DNA of 30,109 nt from JBDRKN01 sp043813955 (GCA_043813955.1 JBDRKN010000006.1:1-30109); one strand, 5' to 3'. Numbered from the stretch's first letter, positions 8,035-17,012 are shown. The notes: generated by a model from the sequence alone, not told the origin. A program made the numbers and translations.

Positions 8035-9042
8035 ATGAATATTGCTATTAACGGCTTTGGCCGAATTGGCCGGGCTGTTTTCAAAAATTTGCTGGACAAG
8101 CCTGGAATTAAGATTGTAGCTATCAATGATCTTACAGAGACTAAGAATTTGGCATATTTGCTTAAGTATGACAGCGTCTATGGCATATATGACAAAAGCG
8201 TTAGCTATACCAAGAATAGCCTTACTGTTAAAGGGAAAAAAATTCCTGTCATTGCTGAGCCAGAACCGGCTAAGCTGCCATGGCGCAAGTTTAAGGTTGA
8301 CTTAGTAGTTGAATCAACAGGACGTTTTTGCAAGAAAGAGCAGGCTGTTGCCCATTTAAAGGCAGGAGCTAAGAAAGTGGCGATTTCTGCGCCAGCCAAG
8401 TCAGATGATATTAAAACAATTGTGCCAGGCGTTAATGAAAAATCTTTGACAAAATCAGACAAGATTTTTTCCATGGCTTCCTGCACTACTAATTGTTTGT
8501 CAACAGTTACTGATATTATTAGGCAGAAGATTGGAATTGTTAATGCCCTCATGACTACTATCCATGGCTATACTTCAAGCCAGGGCATTGTTGACAGCCC
8601 TCATAAAGATCCTCGCAGAGGCAGGGCTGCGGCAATTAATATTGTTCCGACTACGACTGGAGCAGCCATAGCTACTACAAAGGCTATCCCGCAGCTAAAG
8701 GGGAAATTTGACGGCTTGGCAGTGCGAGTGCCTGTTGTTGTCGGCTCTTTATGCGATACGGTTTATCTTACTAAGAAAAAAGTAACTGTGGATAAGGTTA
8801 ATAAGCTGTTGGCCAGCTATTCTAAAAAAACGCGCTACAAAGGCATATTAGCTGTTACTAACGAACCCCTTGTTTCCACTGATATTATTAAAAATTCAGC
8901 CAGCGCTATTGTTGATTTGTCAATGACTAGGGTAGTTGGGGATAATCTTCTTAAAATTATTTCCTGGTATGACAATGAATGGGCATATAGCTGCAGAATG
9001 GCAGATTTATGCGCATATATTAACAAAAGAAAACTCTTTTAA
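8035..9042 (+). CDS. gap: Glyceraldehyde-3-phosphate dehydrogenase
   Basis: Glycolytic enzyme that oxidises glyceraldehyde 3-phosphate to 1,3-bisphosphoglycerate with NAD(P). The Rossmann start INGFGRIGRAVF (residues 5-16) is followed by AINDLTETKNLAYLLKYDS; the Asp at residue 32 fits NAD preference. The active site is SCTTNCLSTV with nucleophile Cys150 (usual wording SCTTNCLAP). TTTGAA, the RVPV segment and WYDNEWAYSCRM near the C-terminus complete the family pattern. Length of 335 is standard. It is 1 nt upstream of prfB, in the same transcription unit. Confidence 0.95.
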   Translation: MNIAINGFGRIGRAVFKNLLDKPGIKIVAINDLTETKNLAYLLKYDSVYGIYDKSVSYTKNSLTVKGKKIPVIAEPEPAKLPWRKFKVDLVVESTGRFCKKEQAVAHLKAGAKKVAISAPAKSDDIKTIVPGVNEKSLTKSDKIFSMASCTTNCLSTVTDIIRQKIGIVNALMTTIHGYTSSQGIVDSPHKDPRRGRAAAINIVPTTTGAAIATTKAIPQLKGKFDGLAVRVPVVVGSLCDTVYLTKKKVTVDKVNKLLASYSKKTRYKGILAVTNEPLVSTDIIKNSASAIVDLSMTRVVGDNLLKIISWYDNEWAYSCRMADLCAYINKRKLF

Positions 9043-9043
9043 T

Positions 9044-10142
9044 ATGGATAATTTACTTAAACAAGTTAATGATTTGCATCAGCAAATTCTAGATACATGG
9101 AGGTTGCTTTGACCTTGACAGCCGGATCAAAGAGATAGGGAATTTATCAGAACAGGCAAGCAAGCCTGATTTTTGGGATAATCAAGAGCATGCTGTTGAA
9201 GTTAACAAACGCTTGGAAGAATTAAGCGTTGAAGTGGAAGAATGGCAGGATTTGCAAAAGCAATCAGAGGACTTGCTTGAATTAATCACTGAAGCAAACA
9301 AGTCAAAAAGCTCTTTAATGGAAGAGGAATTTAAGCAGAAATTAAAAGAACTTGAAGAACAATTTAGCAAAATGGAATTTTTGATTCTTTTTGACAGCGA
9401 TTATGACGAACATAATGCTATTTTGTCTATTCATGCCGGAACTGGCGGCGTTGATGCGCAGGACTGGGCGCAGATGCTGCAGAGAATGTATTTGCGTTTT
9501 GCTGAGAAAAAAGGCTGGCAGGCAGAAGTGATTGACCAAAATACTGGAAATGAAGCTGGAATCAAGAACTGCGTGATTAAAATTAGCGGACGCTGGGCAT
9601 ATGGATCTTTGAAAAGCGAATCTGGCGTGCATCGCTTAGTGCGCATTTCACCCTTTGATGCTGAATCCATGCGCCATACTTCATTTACTTTGGTTGAAGT
9701 TTTGCCAGAGCTTCCAGAAGGCAAAGGCGTTAAAATTAAAGACGAGGATATAAGGATTGAGTTTTTTAAGGCATCTGGTCCAGGAGGCCAGAGCGTTAAT
9801 AAAACATCAAGTGCTGTCAGGATTACCCATATTCCAACAAATATCAGCGTAAACAGCCAGACTGAGCGTTCACAGCATCAGAATCGGGCCAATGCCATGG
9901 CTATTCTTAAAGCCAGGCTAAATAAGCTGCAAGAGCAGGAACAGGCAGACAAGACAAAGAAAATCAGGGGCAAGGCGCAGACAGCTGAATGGGGCAAGCA
10001 GATAAGGTCATACGTGCTTCAGCCTTACAAAATGGTCAAGGATCATCGCACTGAACATGAAACCAGCAATATTAACCGTGTTTTAGACGGACATTTAGAC
10101 GAATTTATTGAAGCTTATTTAAAAATGAATAAGCAGCGATAA
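9044..10142 (+). CDS. prfB: Peptide chain release factor 2, with programmed +1 frameshift
   Basis: Terminates translation at UGA and UAA. It is read as 9044-9109 joined to 9111-10142, about 365 residues, the same as E. coli RF2. Frame one gives 22 codons ending CTT TGA; frame two resumes at GAC 9111 (DLDSRIKEIG). The frameshift cassette is complete: GGAGG at 9099-9103, a 3-nt spacer, then CTT TGA C. The stop-codon recognition motif SPF (RISPFD, about residues 202-204) identifies RF2 rather than RF1. GPGGQSVNK (about 246) is the peptidyl-hydrolysis motif. The start ATG lies 1 nt after the GAPDH stop, and ComEC begins 1 nt after prfB. Autoregulation: low RF2 slows UGA termination and raises frameshifting. 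Confidence 0.96.
9099..9113 (+). promoter_or_regulatory. prfB recoding site (internal Shine-Dalgarno plus CUU UGA C)
   Basis: GGAGG-TTG-CTTTGAC. The internal SD sits 3 nt before the slippery CTT, the spacing known for the E. coli prfB cassette. CUU-decoding tRNA slips onto UUU, reading GAC next. Confidence 0.93.
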
Positions 10143-10143
10143 T

Positions 10144-11511
10144 ATGAAGAGCAGCATCATTTTTTTGCTGTTAAATGTTAGCTTGATTGCAGGAATAGCT
10201 GGAGCCAGATGGATTCCTGTTAACTTGTTAAAAATGGATTTAGCCTGGTTTAGCATGATATTGGGATGCGGATTATTAACTTTTCTTTTATGGAATAAAA
10301 AGAAAATAAGAATAACAGCTTTGATAGGCTGTTTTTTGTTTATCGGCATCTGGCGCGTGAGCCTAGATCTGCCTCAAGACAGCGCTGACAAAATCTGGCA
10401 CTATAATGGACAAGAAGTTGGATTAATCGGAATAGTGGCTAAAGAGCCTGATATCAGGCAGGACAAGGTTCAGCTGACAATTAAGGCAGAAAAATTAAAT
10501 GATTTAGATTTGCATGGATTGGTTTTAGCAAGCGTAAATCTTTATCCACAGTATAATTATGGAGATAGAATTTATTTACTTTGTGATTTAAAAGCTCCTG
10601 AAAGATTTGATGATTTTGCTTATGACCAGTATTTAGCCCGTTATCAAATTTATTCTGTTTGTTATTATCCTGAAACAAAATTGTTAAAGACTGGCCAAAA
10701 TAACATTTATGCAAAATTATTAAGCATAAAACAAAAGATTTCAAAAAAAATCAGGAGCAATTTAAGCCAGGCTGAAGCTAGCCTGGCTAATGCCATGCTG
10801 CTGGGGTATAAAAAAGAAATAACAGAAGAATGGCACTTAAAATTTAGCCAGACAGGCTTAAGCCACTTAGTCGCTATCTCAGGTTTGCATATTAGCATTA
10901 TTGGCCTGCTTCTCTTGCAATTATTATTACTATTAGGTTTTAGCAGGCGCCATGTTTTCTATATCACCTCAATTATTTTATGGCTCTATATTATTCTAAT
11001 AGGAGCTCCTGCTTCAGCAGTGCGCGCTGGAATCATGGGCTGGCTAGTTCTATTGGCCGTACATTTAGGGCGGTTAAATAAAAGCATTAATGCCTTGATT
11101 TTAGCTGCAGCTGTGATGCTCTTGATCAATCCTCGTATTTTTTGGGCTGATATTGGATTTCAGCTTTCTTTTGCCGCAGTTCTAGGCATTATCTATCTTT
11201 ATCCAGTTATTAAGAAGATTATAAGGATAAAGGTTAGATTTGTTTCAGATATTATAGCGATAAGCTTGGCTGCCCAGCTGGCTACATGGCCATTAGTCGC
11301 ATATCATTTTTCCCAGATTTCTTTGATTGCGCCTTTGGCTAATCTCTTAGTTATCTGGCTATTGCCAGTTATAATTATTTTAATAATCTTAGCTCTGATT
11401 TTGCCAAGCGCGGTTGTTTTTTGGGCTCCAGCATGGCTGTGTTTGCACTATATTCTATTAATAGCAGAATGGCTGTCTAAAATTCCAGGCAGCTCGATGC
11501 TTGTCAAATGA
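10144..11511 (+). CDS. comEC: ComEC/Rec2-type DNA uptake channel lacking the metallo-beta-lactamase domain
   Basis: Membrane protein of 455 residues, predicted to form the channel that passes single-stranded DNA inward during transformation. The N-terminal region (residues 1-200) has two or three membrane helices and the soluble DUF4131/OB-like part. The competence domain follows, with LSHLVAISGLHISIIG (around residue 246), GAPASAVRAGIMGWL and ADIGFQLSFAAVLG. It stops after LSKIPGSSMLVK, where longer ComEC proteins continue into a metallo-beta-lactamase-like domain of about 250-300 residues, absent here. An exact 12-nt repeat (GATGCTTGTCAA at 11496-11507 and 11510-11521) straddles the stop. 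The protein may be natural two-domain ComEC or 3'-truncated. Downstream is HisRS. Confidence 0.88.
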   Translation: MKSSIIFLLLNVSLIAGIAGARWIPVNLLKMDLAWFSMILGCGLLTFLLWNKKKIRITALIGCFLFIGIWRVSLDLPQDSADKIWHYNGQEVGLIGIVAKEPDIRQDKVQLTIKAEKLNDLDLHGLVLASVNLYPQYNYGDRIYLLCDLKAPERFDDFAYDQYLARYQIYSVCYYPETKLLKTGQNNIYAKLLSIKQKISKKIRSNLSQAEASLANAMLLGYKKEITEEWHLKFSQTGLSHLVAISGLHISIIGLLLLQLLLLLGFSRRHVFYITSIILWLYIILIGAPASAVRAGIMGWLVLLAVHLGRLNKSINALILAAAVMLLINPRIFWADIGFQLSFAAVLGIIYLYPVIKKIIRIKVRFVSDIIAISLAAQLATWPLVAYHFSQISLIAPLANLLVIWLLPVIIILIILALILPSAVVFWAPAWLCLHYILLIAEWLSKIPGSSMLVK

Positions 11512-11567
11512 TGCTTGTCAAGATGACAAAAGCCTGCTAATGTGATAAATTAAAATAAAGGATAGAT

Positions 11568-12848
11568 ATGACTAAAATTTCAAACCAGCCTCCAAAAGGC
11601 ACCAGTGACTGGATGCCAGAGGAATTAAAAATTAGGCAATATATTTTCAAGGTCTGGCGGCAGGTCTGTCTTAGCTATGGATATCAAGAGTATTTAACGC
11701 CATTAGTAGAGTCAGCCGAGGTTTATGAAGCAAAATCAGGAGAAGATGTTGGCAAAAAGGAGTTAATGACTTTTGATGACAAGGCTGGCAGAAAGCTGGC
11801 CATTCGTCCAGAAATGACTCCTAGCGTTACTCGCTTAATAAGCAGGATATATGATGCTGAACAAAAGCCAATCCGATATTTTTCCATTGCCAATTTTATG
11901 CGCAATGAAAAGCCTCAGAGAGGGCGTAATAGGGAATTTTGGCAGCTTAATTATGATGTGTTTGGCGCAAATTCATTAAATGCTGATATTGAAGTAGCTC
12001 AGATAGCCTTGGATATTATGCTGCAGTTTAATCCATCAGCTGATTCTTTTAAGCTGGCTTTGAATAACCGCAAGCTGATTGACAAAGTTTTAGATATTGT
12101 TGAGATTGCTGAGGACAAGAAACAGGACGTGGTTAGAATTTTAGACAAATGGGAGAAACTATCAGTTAAGGATTTTCAGTCTGCGCTTAATAATTTAGGC
12201 GTTGATTCTAACAGACAGGAAAAGCTTATCCAGTTTATGTCTGTTAAGAATCTTGATGATTTGGTTAGGCAGATTCCAGAAATAGCTGAGAATCAGGGCT
12301 TAAAAGAAGTCAGACAGACAATGTATCGCTTAGATGAGCTTGGCTATGGCGAGTGGGTTGTTTTTAAGCCAAGCGTTATTCGCGGTTTTGATTATTATGA
12401 TGGTTTGATTTTTGAAGTTTTTGATATGAGCGATCAGAATAGCAGGGCTATATTTGGAGGAGGCCGCTATAATGGTTTGGCAGATATTTTTGGAAGCAAG
12501 AGCTTTCCAGCTGTTGGATGCGCTCCTGGCGATGAGACAATCAAGCTATTTTTAGAAACTTGGGGATTATTAGATGAGATCAAACAATCTATTAAAGAAG
12601 ATGTCTATTATCTGCCAATATTGTCTAAGGAATTAACTGTTGATATACAGCAGTTAGCTAGAAAATTAAGAAAAGAGGGCAAGCAGGTTGAGACTGGCTT
12701 AGAAGTCCAGAAGATTAACAAAGCTTTGGAATATGCTAACAAAAAAAATGTTTCCAGAGTAGTAATTTTTGGAACAGAAGAGAAAAAGAAAAGGATTTAT
12801 AAGATTAAGGATATGAATAATAGTGAAGAAAAGGAAATAAAGATGTAA
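11568..12848 (+). CDS. hisS: Histidyl-tRNA synthetase
   Basis: Class II aminoacyl-tRNA synthetase that charges tRNA-His. Motif 1 lies near the N-terminus (PPKGTSDWMPEE, then YGYQEYLTPLVE). Motif 2 is MRNEKPQRGRNREFWQLN (about residues 110-127). The histidine-binding segment is RGFDYYDGLIFEVF (family consensus RGLDYYTG). Motif 3 is FGGGRYNGL (about 296-304). The C-terminal alpha/beta anticodon-binding domain starts near residue 340 (DVYYLPI). Length of 426 is normal. An AAAGGA ribosome binding site lies shortly upstream. A strong terminator follows at 12866-12893. Confidence 0.95.
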   Translation: MTKISNQPPKGTSDWMPEELKIRQYIFKVWRQVCLSYGYQEYLTPLVESAEVYEAKSGEDVGKKELMTFDDKAGRKLAIRPEMTPSVTRLISRIYDAEQKPIRYFSIANFMRNEKPQRGRNREFWQLNYDVFGANSLNADIEVAQIALDIMLQFNPSADSFKLALNNRKLIDKVLDIVEIAEDKKQDVVRILDKWEKLSVKDFQSALNNLGVDSNRQEKLIQFMSVKNLDDLVRQIPEIAENQGLKEVRQTMYRLDELGYGEWVVFKPSVIRGFDYYDGLIFEVFDMSDQNSRAIFGGGRYNGLADIFGSKSFPAVGCAPGDETIKLFLETWGLLDEIKQSIKEDVYYLPILSKELTVDIQQLARKLRKEGKQVETGLEVQKINKALEYANKKNVSRVVIFGTEEKKKRIYKIKDMNNSEEKEIKM

Positions 12849-12865
12849 AACAGAGGAATTTGAAT

Positions 12866-12893
12866 AAAATAGGCTAAGATTAGCCTATTTTTT
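12866..12893 (+). terminator. Rho-independent terminator after hisS
   Basis: Stem AATAGGCTAA (12868-12877) with TTAGCCTATT (12880-12889), a 2-nt GA apex (in practice a slightly larger loop), then a T run. The A run before the stem lets it work weakly in reverse. Confidence 0.88.
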
Positions 12894-12902
12894 GTATTTT
12901 GT

Positions 12903-12931
12903 TTGACATTTTGTTGAATTTTTGGTATTAT
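12903..12931 (+). promoter_or_regulatory. Strong sigma70 promoter of the 200-aa unknown gene
   Basis: TTGACA (12903-12908), 17-nt spacer, TATTAT (12926-12931). One mismatch to the combined consensus. The gene starts 44 nt downstream. Confidence 0.85.
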
Positions 12932-12975
12932 AGTTTTTAAGTTCATTAAATATTAATAATTAATAGGAGAATAGA

Positions 12976-13578
12976 ATGAAACAGGAGAATATTTGGAAGC
13001 CTGATAGAAATTATTATTTTGGCAATAAGTCTCAATACTATGGTCAAAGCATAGCTGTCTTAATGTTTAATGACCATAGATATTTAAGAATATTATTTGA
13101 GACTATTGTCAGCAAAGCGCTTAGGCTAAGCTTTAGAGAGAGTTTTAAAAAAGATCTTTCTGAATTCTTTAAGCTTAGCAAGAAAATTGAGAATAAAAGC
13201 GAATTGCATCAGAATTTGGAATTTTATCTCTATCAAGGAGAAAAAATTCATGAGAAAAAAAGCAAAATAATCTGCCCTCATTGCAATGAGCGAGAAGCTA
13301 AGTATTTTCCATTAGTCAATTATCTAAGCCACGGCTTTTCTTTAAATCCAGAATTTGTTTTCTGTGATAATAAAGAATGCCGCAAGAGAGCTAGATTTTG
13401 CGCAAGGGAAAATATTGCTGAAAGATGTTTTAAGTTTTCAATATTTGAAATTACTTCAAAATATCTTGATGCAGATTATTATAATAAGCACCGCAAAGAT
13501 GTAATTGATTTATTTAAAAAAGTTTTTTCCATTCCTGTAATCAATGATCAATTTGCTTTTGATTTTTTCTCCAAATAA
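12976..13578 (+). CDS. Unknown protein with a zinc-finger-like cysteine cluster
   Basis: A 200-residue soluble protein that I do not recognise. The N-terminal half is Tyr/Phe/Lys-rich and likely helical. In the middle, ICPHCNEREAKYFP (CX2C) and FCDNKECRKRARFC (CX4C plus a later Cys), about 28 residues apart, look like a zinc ribbon. The C-terminal 60 residues are helical and Lys/Phe-rich. A GGAGA site precedes the ATG by 5-6 nt, one of the few clear ribosome binding sites here. It is monocistronic, with its own near-consensus promoter and terminator, and faces another unknown gene. This suggests regulated or strong expression, perhaps nucleic-acid binding, but no function can be assigned. Confidence 0.8.
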   Translation: MKQENIWKPDRNYYFGNKSQYYGQSIAVLMFNDHRYLRILFETIVSKALRLSFRESFKKDLSEFFKLSKKIENKSELHQNLEFYLYQGEKIHEKKSKIICPHCNEREAKYFPLVNYLSHGFSLNPEFVFCDNKECRKRARFCARENIAERCFKFSIFEITSKYLDADYYNKHRKDVIDLFKKVFSIPVINDQFAFDFFSK

Positions 13579-13581
13579 AAT

Positions 13582-13607
13582 AACCCGATACATAAGTATC
13601 GGGTTTT
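13582..13607. terminator. Bidirectional terminator between two convergent unknown genes
   Basis: Perfect stem AACCCGATAC (13582-13591) and GTATCGGGTT (13596-13605), loop ATAA. A T-run follows on the plus strand and the A-rich upstream flank gives a T-run on the minus strand. It touches the stop codon of the minus-strand gene (13607-13609). Confidence 0.92.
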
Positions 13608-14260
13608 TATTTAATCACCATACTAAATGACGGCGAATAATGATTTTTTTCCTTATGCCATGGATCGCAGCTTTCCATATTTATTTTTTCATTATGCATA
13701 ATATGGAAATAAGGCATATCAGTATATTGGCAGCGCGCTCCGCATAAATTTATTTTATAACCATGAAGCTCTCCTTTATATTCCCAAACAAATGCGCATG
13801 CCTCAGCATATCCAAAATTATATAGTCCTAAGCGTTTGCATTCGTCGGCATAAGCATTTGGACTTTTCCCAAATGCATCTTTGCCAACGCTTATATCCAA
13901 TATTAAGAAAAAGTTTTTTTCAACTTTAGGAATATTGGCATTGGTATAAGAATCATACAAAGGCTTGTCTGTACATTCAATTCCAAGCATATCTAATTGA
14001 AGCTCTGGCAGAATAAATTTATTTGACATAACAAGCAGCAGAGGATAGCTGCTAGATTCAACAACAAGGGGATTTGAATAAAATTTTTGTTCTAATCTTT
14101 CTCTCAAATAGTTTGTTTGATCAAAAAATTTTTTAGGACTTATTCCTTTTACATTTTTATTCTTGCTCACAAATTGATTTATTCTAGTCCTTAAATTAGA
14201 AGATTGCATTGAAAGAATCATATCCAGATCATTCAGAGTATATTTTGTTTTCTCTAGCAT
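13607..14260 (-). CDS. Unknown 217-aa soluble protein
   Basis: No family recognised with confidence. Residues 1-60 are helical and charged (LNDLDMILSMQSSNLRTRINQF). The rest alternates beta-like hydrophobic runs (YPLLLVMSNKFILPELQLDML, FFLILDISVGKDAF) with a C-terminal part rich in Cys, His and Tyr (ACAFVWEYKGELHGYKINLCGARCQYTDMPYFHIM), which could bind metal. The layout faintly recalls DUF5701-like proteins, but this is a guess. The start is well supported: AAGGAGG lies 5 nt before ATG 14260, and a TTGACA-N17-TAGAAT promoter lies upstream. It is monocistronic and convergent with the other unknown gene. Confidence 0.78.
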   Translation of the reverse strand: MLEKTKYTLNDLDMILSMQSSNLRTRINQFVSKNKNVKGISPKKFFDQTNYLRERLEQKFYSNPLVVESSSYPLLLVMSNKFILPELQLDMLGIECTDKPLYDSYTNANIPKVEKNFFLILDISVGKDAFGKSPNAYADECKRLGLYNFGYAEACAFVWEYKGELHGYKINLCGARCQYTDMPYFHIMHNEKINMESCDPWHKEKNHYSPSFSMVIK

Positions 14261-14307
14261 AGTTGCCTCCTTGGATAATGAATAATTGTATTAAAAGAAC
14301 TTATTAC

Positions 14308-14336
14308 ATTCTACAAAGAGGAGCATTATTTGTCAA
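14308..14336 (-). promoter_or_regulatory. Sigma70 promoter of the 217-aa unknown gene
   Basis: Minus strand: TTGACA (14331-14336), 17-nt spacer, TAGAAT (14308-14313), 48 nt before the start codon. Confidence 0.82.
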
Positions 14337-14364
14337 TTTTAGGCCTGAAAAATCAAAAAAACCC

Positions 14365-14393
14365 TTGCTAAATAACTTAAACTTTGATATTCT
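14365..14393 (+). promoter_or_regulatory. Promoter of valS
   Basis: TTGCTA (14365-14370), 17-nt spacer, TATTCT (14388-14393). The leader to ATG 14424 is about 24 nt, A/T only near the start, with no Shine-Dalgarno site. Confidence 0.6.
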
Positions 14394-14423
14394 GAACATA
14401 GAAATCAAAATTTATTATTTATT

Positions 14424-17012
14424 ATGGCCAAGGACTTGCCCAAAGCTTATCAGGCAGATAAGTATGAAGATGATATTTACCAAATCTGGGAGAAGTCAGG
14501 ATTTTTTAATCCTGATAATTTAGATTTGCCAGATAATGCTCCTAATTATACCGTGATTCTGCCTCCGCCAAATATTACTGACAAACTGCATTTAGGCCAT
14601 GCAGCCATGCTTGCTATTGAGGATTTGTTTGTTAGATACCACAGAATGAAGGGCAAGAGGGCTTTATGGCTTCCTGGAACTGACCATGCCGCTATTGCTA
14701 CGCAGACAGCTGTGGAAAAAAAGATCAAAGCAGAGGAGAATAAGAGCAGGCATGATTTAGGCAAAGAGGAATTTTTAAAGCGCGTAGATGAGTTTGTCCG
14801 AACAACTCAGTCAACTATTTTAAATCAGACCAGAAAAATGGGAACTTCGCTTGATTGGAGCCGTTTAGCTTGGACTTTGGATGATAAGAGGCAGAAAGCA
14901 GTTAAGGAAATGTTTGTGCAAATGCATGAGGCAGGATTGATATATCGCGGAGACAGGATTGTTAACTGGTGTCCGCATTGCGCCTCAACTTTAGCTGATG
15001 ATGAAGTTGAATATGAAGAAGAGCAAACTACATTATATACTTTTAAATATGACAAGGATTTCCCTTTTGCCATAGCCACTACCAGGCCTGAAACCAAGCT
15101 TGGCGATACAGGGGTGGCAGTTAATCCAAAGGATGAGAGGTATCAGGAATATATTGGCAAGGAATTGTCTGCTAATTTTTGCGGACAAAAATTAAAATTA
15201 AAAGTCATTGCTGATCCGCAGGTAGAAATGGATTTTGGCACAGGCGCTTTAGGAGTCACGCCAGCGCACTCAATGTCTGACTGGCTTCTAGCTCAAGAGC
15301 ATGATTTGCGGATAATAAAAGTAATTAATGAACAGGCTAATATTAATATTAATGAATTTAAAGGAAATATTAAAGAAGTAAGAAAAATGATTGTGCAAAA
15401 GCTGAAAAATGATGGCTTGTTGCTCAAGGAAGAGAAAATAACTCATAATATTTCTAAATGCTATCGCTGCGAGACTTTAATTGAGCCATTAACCTCTTTA
15501 CAGTGGTTTGTAGCTGTTGATAAGCCTGCGGACAAGCTTGAAGGCGCGTCTTTGAAGCAGAAAGCCATTAAAGTTGTAGAAGATAATTTAATTGAATTTT
15601 TACCAGAACGCTTTAAGAAAAGATATTTAGACTGGATGAATAATTTGCGAGATTGGTGCATTAGCAGACAGATTTGGTTTGGCCACAGCATACCTGCCTG
15701 GTATAAGGGAGATGAGATTTATGTTGGACGCGAAGAGCCTGAGGGTGATGGCTGGAAGCAGGATACTGATACATTAGACACATGGTTTTCTTCTGGCATG
15801 TGGACATTTTCTACATTAGGCTGGCCTGAAGAGACAAAGGATTTAGACAAGTTTCATCCTACACAGCTTATGGAAACAGGATATGAAATCATTACATTAT
15901 GGATTTCGCGCATGATTATGATGAGCTTGTTTGCTTTAGGCGAGATTCCATTTGAAAAAGTATATCTTCACGGAATGATTTTAGATAAGGACGGCAAGAA
16001 GATGAGCAAGTCTCGCGGAAACGGCATTGATCCTTTGGACATGATAAAGCTGTATGGCACAGATGCTGTGCGCTTGTCCTTGCTCATTGGCACAACTCCT
16101 GGCAATGATGTCAGAATGTATGAGGAGAAAATTGCAGGATATCGCAATTTTGTTAATAAGCTTTGGAATATTTCTCGCTTTATGCTTAGCAATATTGAAT
16201 CTCCAGATATTGATATTGCAAGGCCTGAAGGAAAAACATTGGCTGACAAATGGATTTTGTCTACATTAGACCAATTAGTGATTAAGTCTGGAAACAGTTT
16301 GGACAAGCATGACTTTTCTTGTTTTGGCGAAGAGCTAAAAGAATTTACATGGAATACATTAGCTGACTGGTATTTGGAGATTGTGAAAATAGAAAACAGC
16401 AAATCAGATATCTTAAACTATATTTTAAACATTATCTTAAAGCTTTGGCATCCATTTATGCCGTTTGTTACTGAATCTGTTTGGGAAGAAGTCTATGGCA
16501 AAGAGCGCCTGCTAATGGTAGAAAAATGGCCTAATATTAAATCAGCCTTGTCAGAGGGAAGAGAGATTGAGATAATAAAGGATATTATTGTTATGATACG
16601 CAATGCCAGGTCTGAGAACAAGATTGCTCCATCTGAGAAAATCAAAGCAGTGATTCACAGCAAAGATGCTGAGTTGATTAAATCACAGGCAGAATTGATC
16701 AAAAACTTGCGTACAGGCATTTCTGAATTAGAGATTAAGGAATCAGGAGATGCTCCTGAAAAAGCTATTGCTATTAGCAAAGGATCTATTGATATTTATC
16801 TAATAGTTGAAATTGACTTGTTTAATGAAAAAGCAAGATTAGAAAAGGAAATTGTAAAGCTTGAGAAATTAATCAAGGAATTGGAAAATAAGCTGTCTGA
16901 TCAGGATTTTATTTCCAAAGCTCCTCCAAAGATTGTTAAGCAGGAAAGGGAGAAGATGAATGCATGGCAGTCTGATTTTCAAAAAATTAAGCAGCAGCTT
17001 GATCAGTTATAA
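14424..17012 (+). CDS. valS: Valyl-tRNA synthetase
   Basis: Class I aminoacyl-tRNA synthetase of 862 residues that charges tRNA-Val. The first signature is PPPNITDKLHLGHA (HIGH motif as HLGH, about residues 46-59), followed by WLPGTDHAAIATQ typical of ValRS. The editing domain has TTRPETKLGDTGVAVNP and FGTGALGVTPAHS. The second signature, KKMSKSRGNGIDPLD, is near residue 525. WCISRQIWFGHSIPAWY and TWFSSGMWTFSTLGWP are family hallmarks. An anticodon-binding domain and a C-terminal Lys/Glu coiled coil (about 800-862) complete it. There is no ribosome binding site. GH130 follows 30 nt after but has its own -10 box. Confidence 0.96.
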   Translation: MAKDLPKAYQADKYEDDIYQIWEKSGFFNPDNLDLPDNAPNYTVILPPPNITDKLHLGHAAMLAIEDLFVRYHRMKGKRALWLPGTDHAAIATQTAVEKKIKAEENKSRHDLGKEEFLKRVDEFVRTTQSTILNQTRKMGTSLDWSRLAWTLDDKRQKAVKEMFVQMHEAGLIYRGDRIVNWCPHCASTLADDEVEYEEEQTTLYTFKYDKDFPFAIATTRPETKLGDTGVAVNPKDERYQEYIGKELSANFCGQKLKLKVIADPQVEMDFGTGALGVTPAHSMSDWLLAQEHDLRIIKVINEQANININEFKGNIKEVRKMIVQKLKNDGLLLKEEKITHNISKCYRCETLIEPLTSLQWFVAVDKPADKLEGASLKQKAIKVVEDNLIEFLPERFKKRYLDWMNNLRDWCISRQIWFGHSIPAWYKGDEIYVGREEPEGDGWKQDTDTLDTWFSSGMWTFSTLGWPEETKDLDKFHPTQLMETGYEIITLWISRMIMMSLFALGEIPFEKVYLHGMILDKDGKKMSKSRGNGIDPLDMIKLYGTDAVRLSLLIGTTPGNDVRMYEEKIAGYRNFVNKLWNISRFMLSNIESPDIDIARPEGKTLADKWILSTLDQLVIKSGNSLDKHDFSCFGEELKEFTWNTLADWYLEIVKIENSKSDILNYILNIILKLWHPFMPFVTESVWEEVYGKERLLMVEKWPNIKSALSEGREIEIIKDIIVMIRNARSENKIAPSEKIKAVIHSKDAELIKSQAELIKNLRTGISELEIKESGDAPEKAIAISKGSIDIYLIVEIDLFNEKARLEKEIVKLEKLIKELENKLSDQDFISKAPPKIVKQEREKMNAWQSDFQKIKQQLDQL

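Noticed and set aside
9044..9112. UGA recoded as a sense codon
   Set aside because: The in-frame TGA in prfB is the classical frameshift stop, and rluD, comEC and other genes terminate at TGA, so UGA is a stop here.
9342..9724. Long antisense frames over prfB
   Set aside because: The prfB sense frame has clear family motifs; the antisense peptides look like composition-driven shadows with no motif or promoter.
11510..11535. Terminator hairpin (TTGTCA/TGACAA) after comEC
   Set aside because: The stem is only 6 bp with no T-run, and HisRS follows closely in the same direction.
14263..14523. An 86-codon frame between the unknown gene and valS
   Set aside because: It overlaps both valS promoter and valS coding sequence in another frame and has no support from start signals.
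15968..16402. 144-codon antisense frame inside valS
   Set aside because: It lies opposite the KMSKS region of a well-conserved synthetase; no independent evidence.
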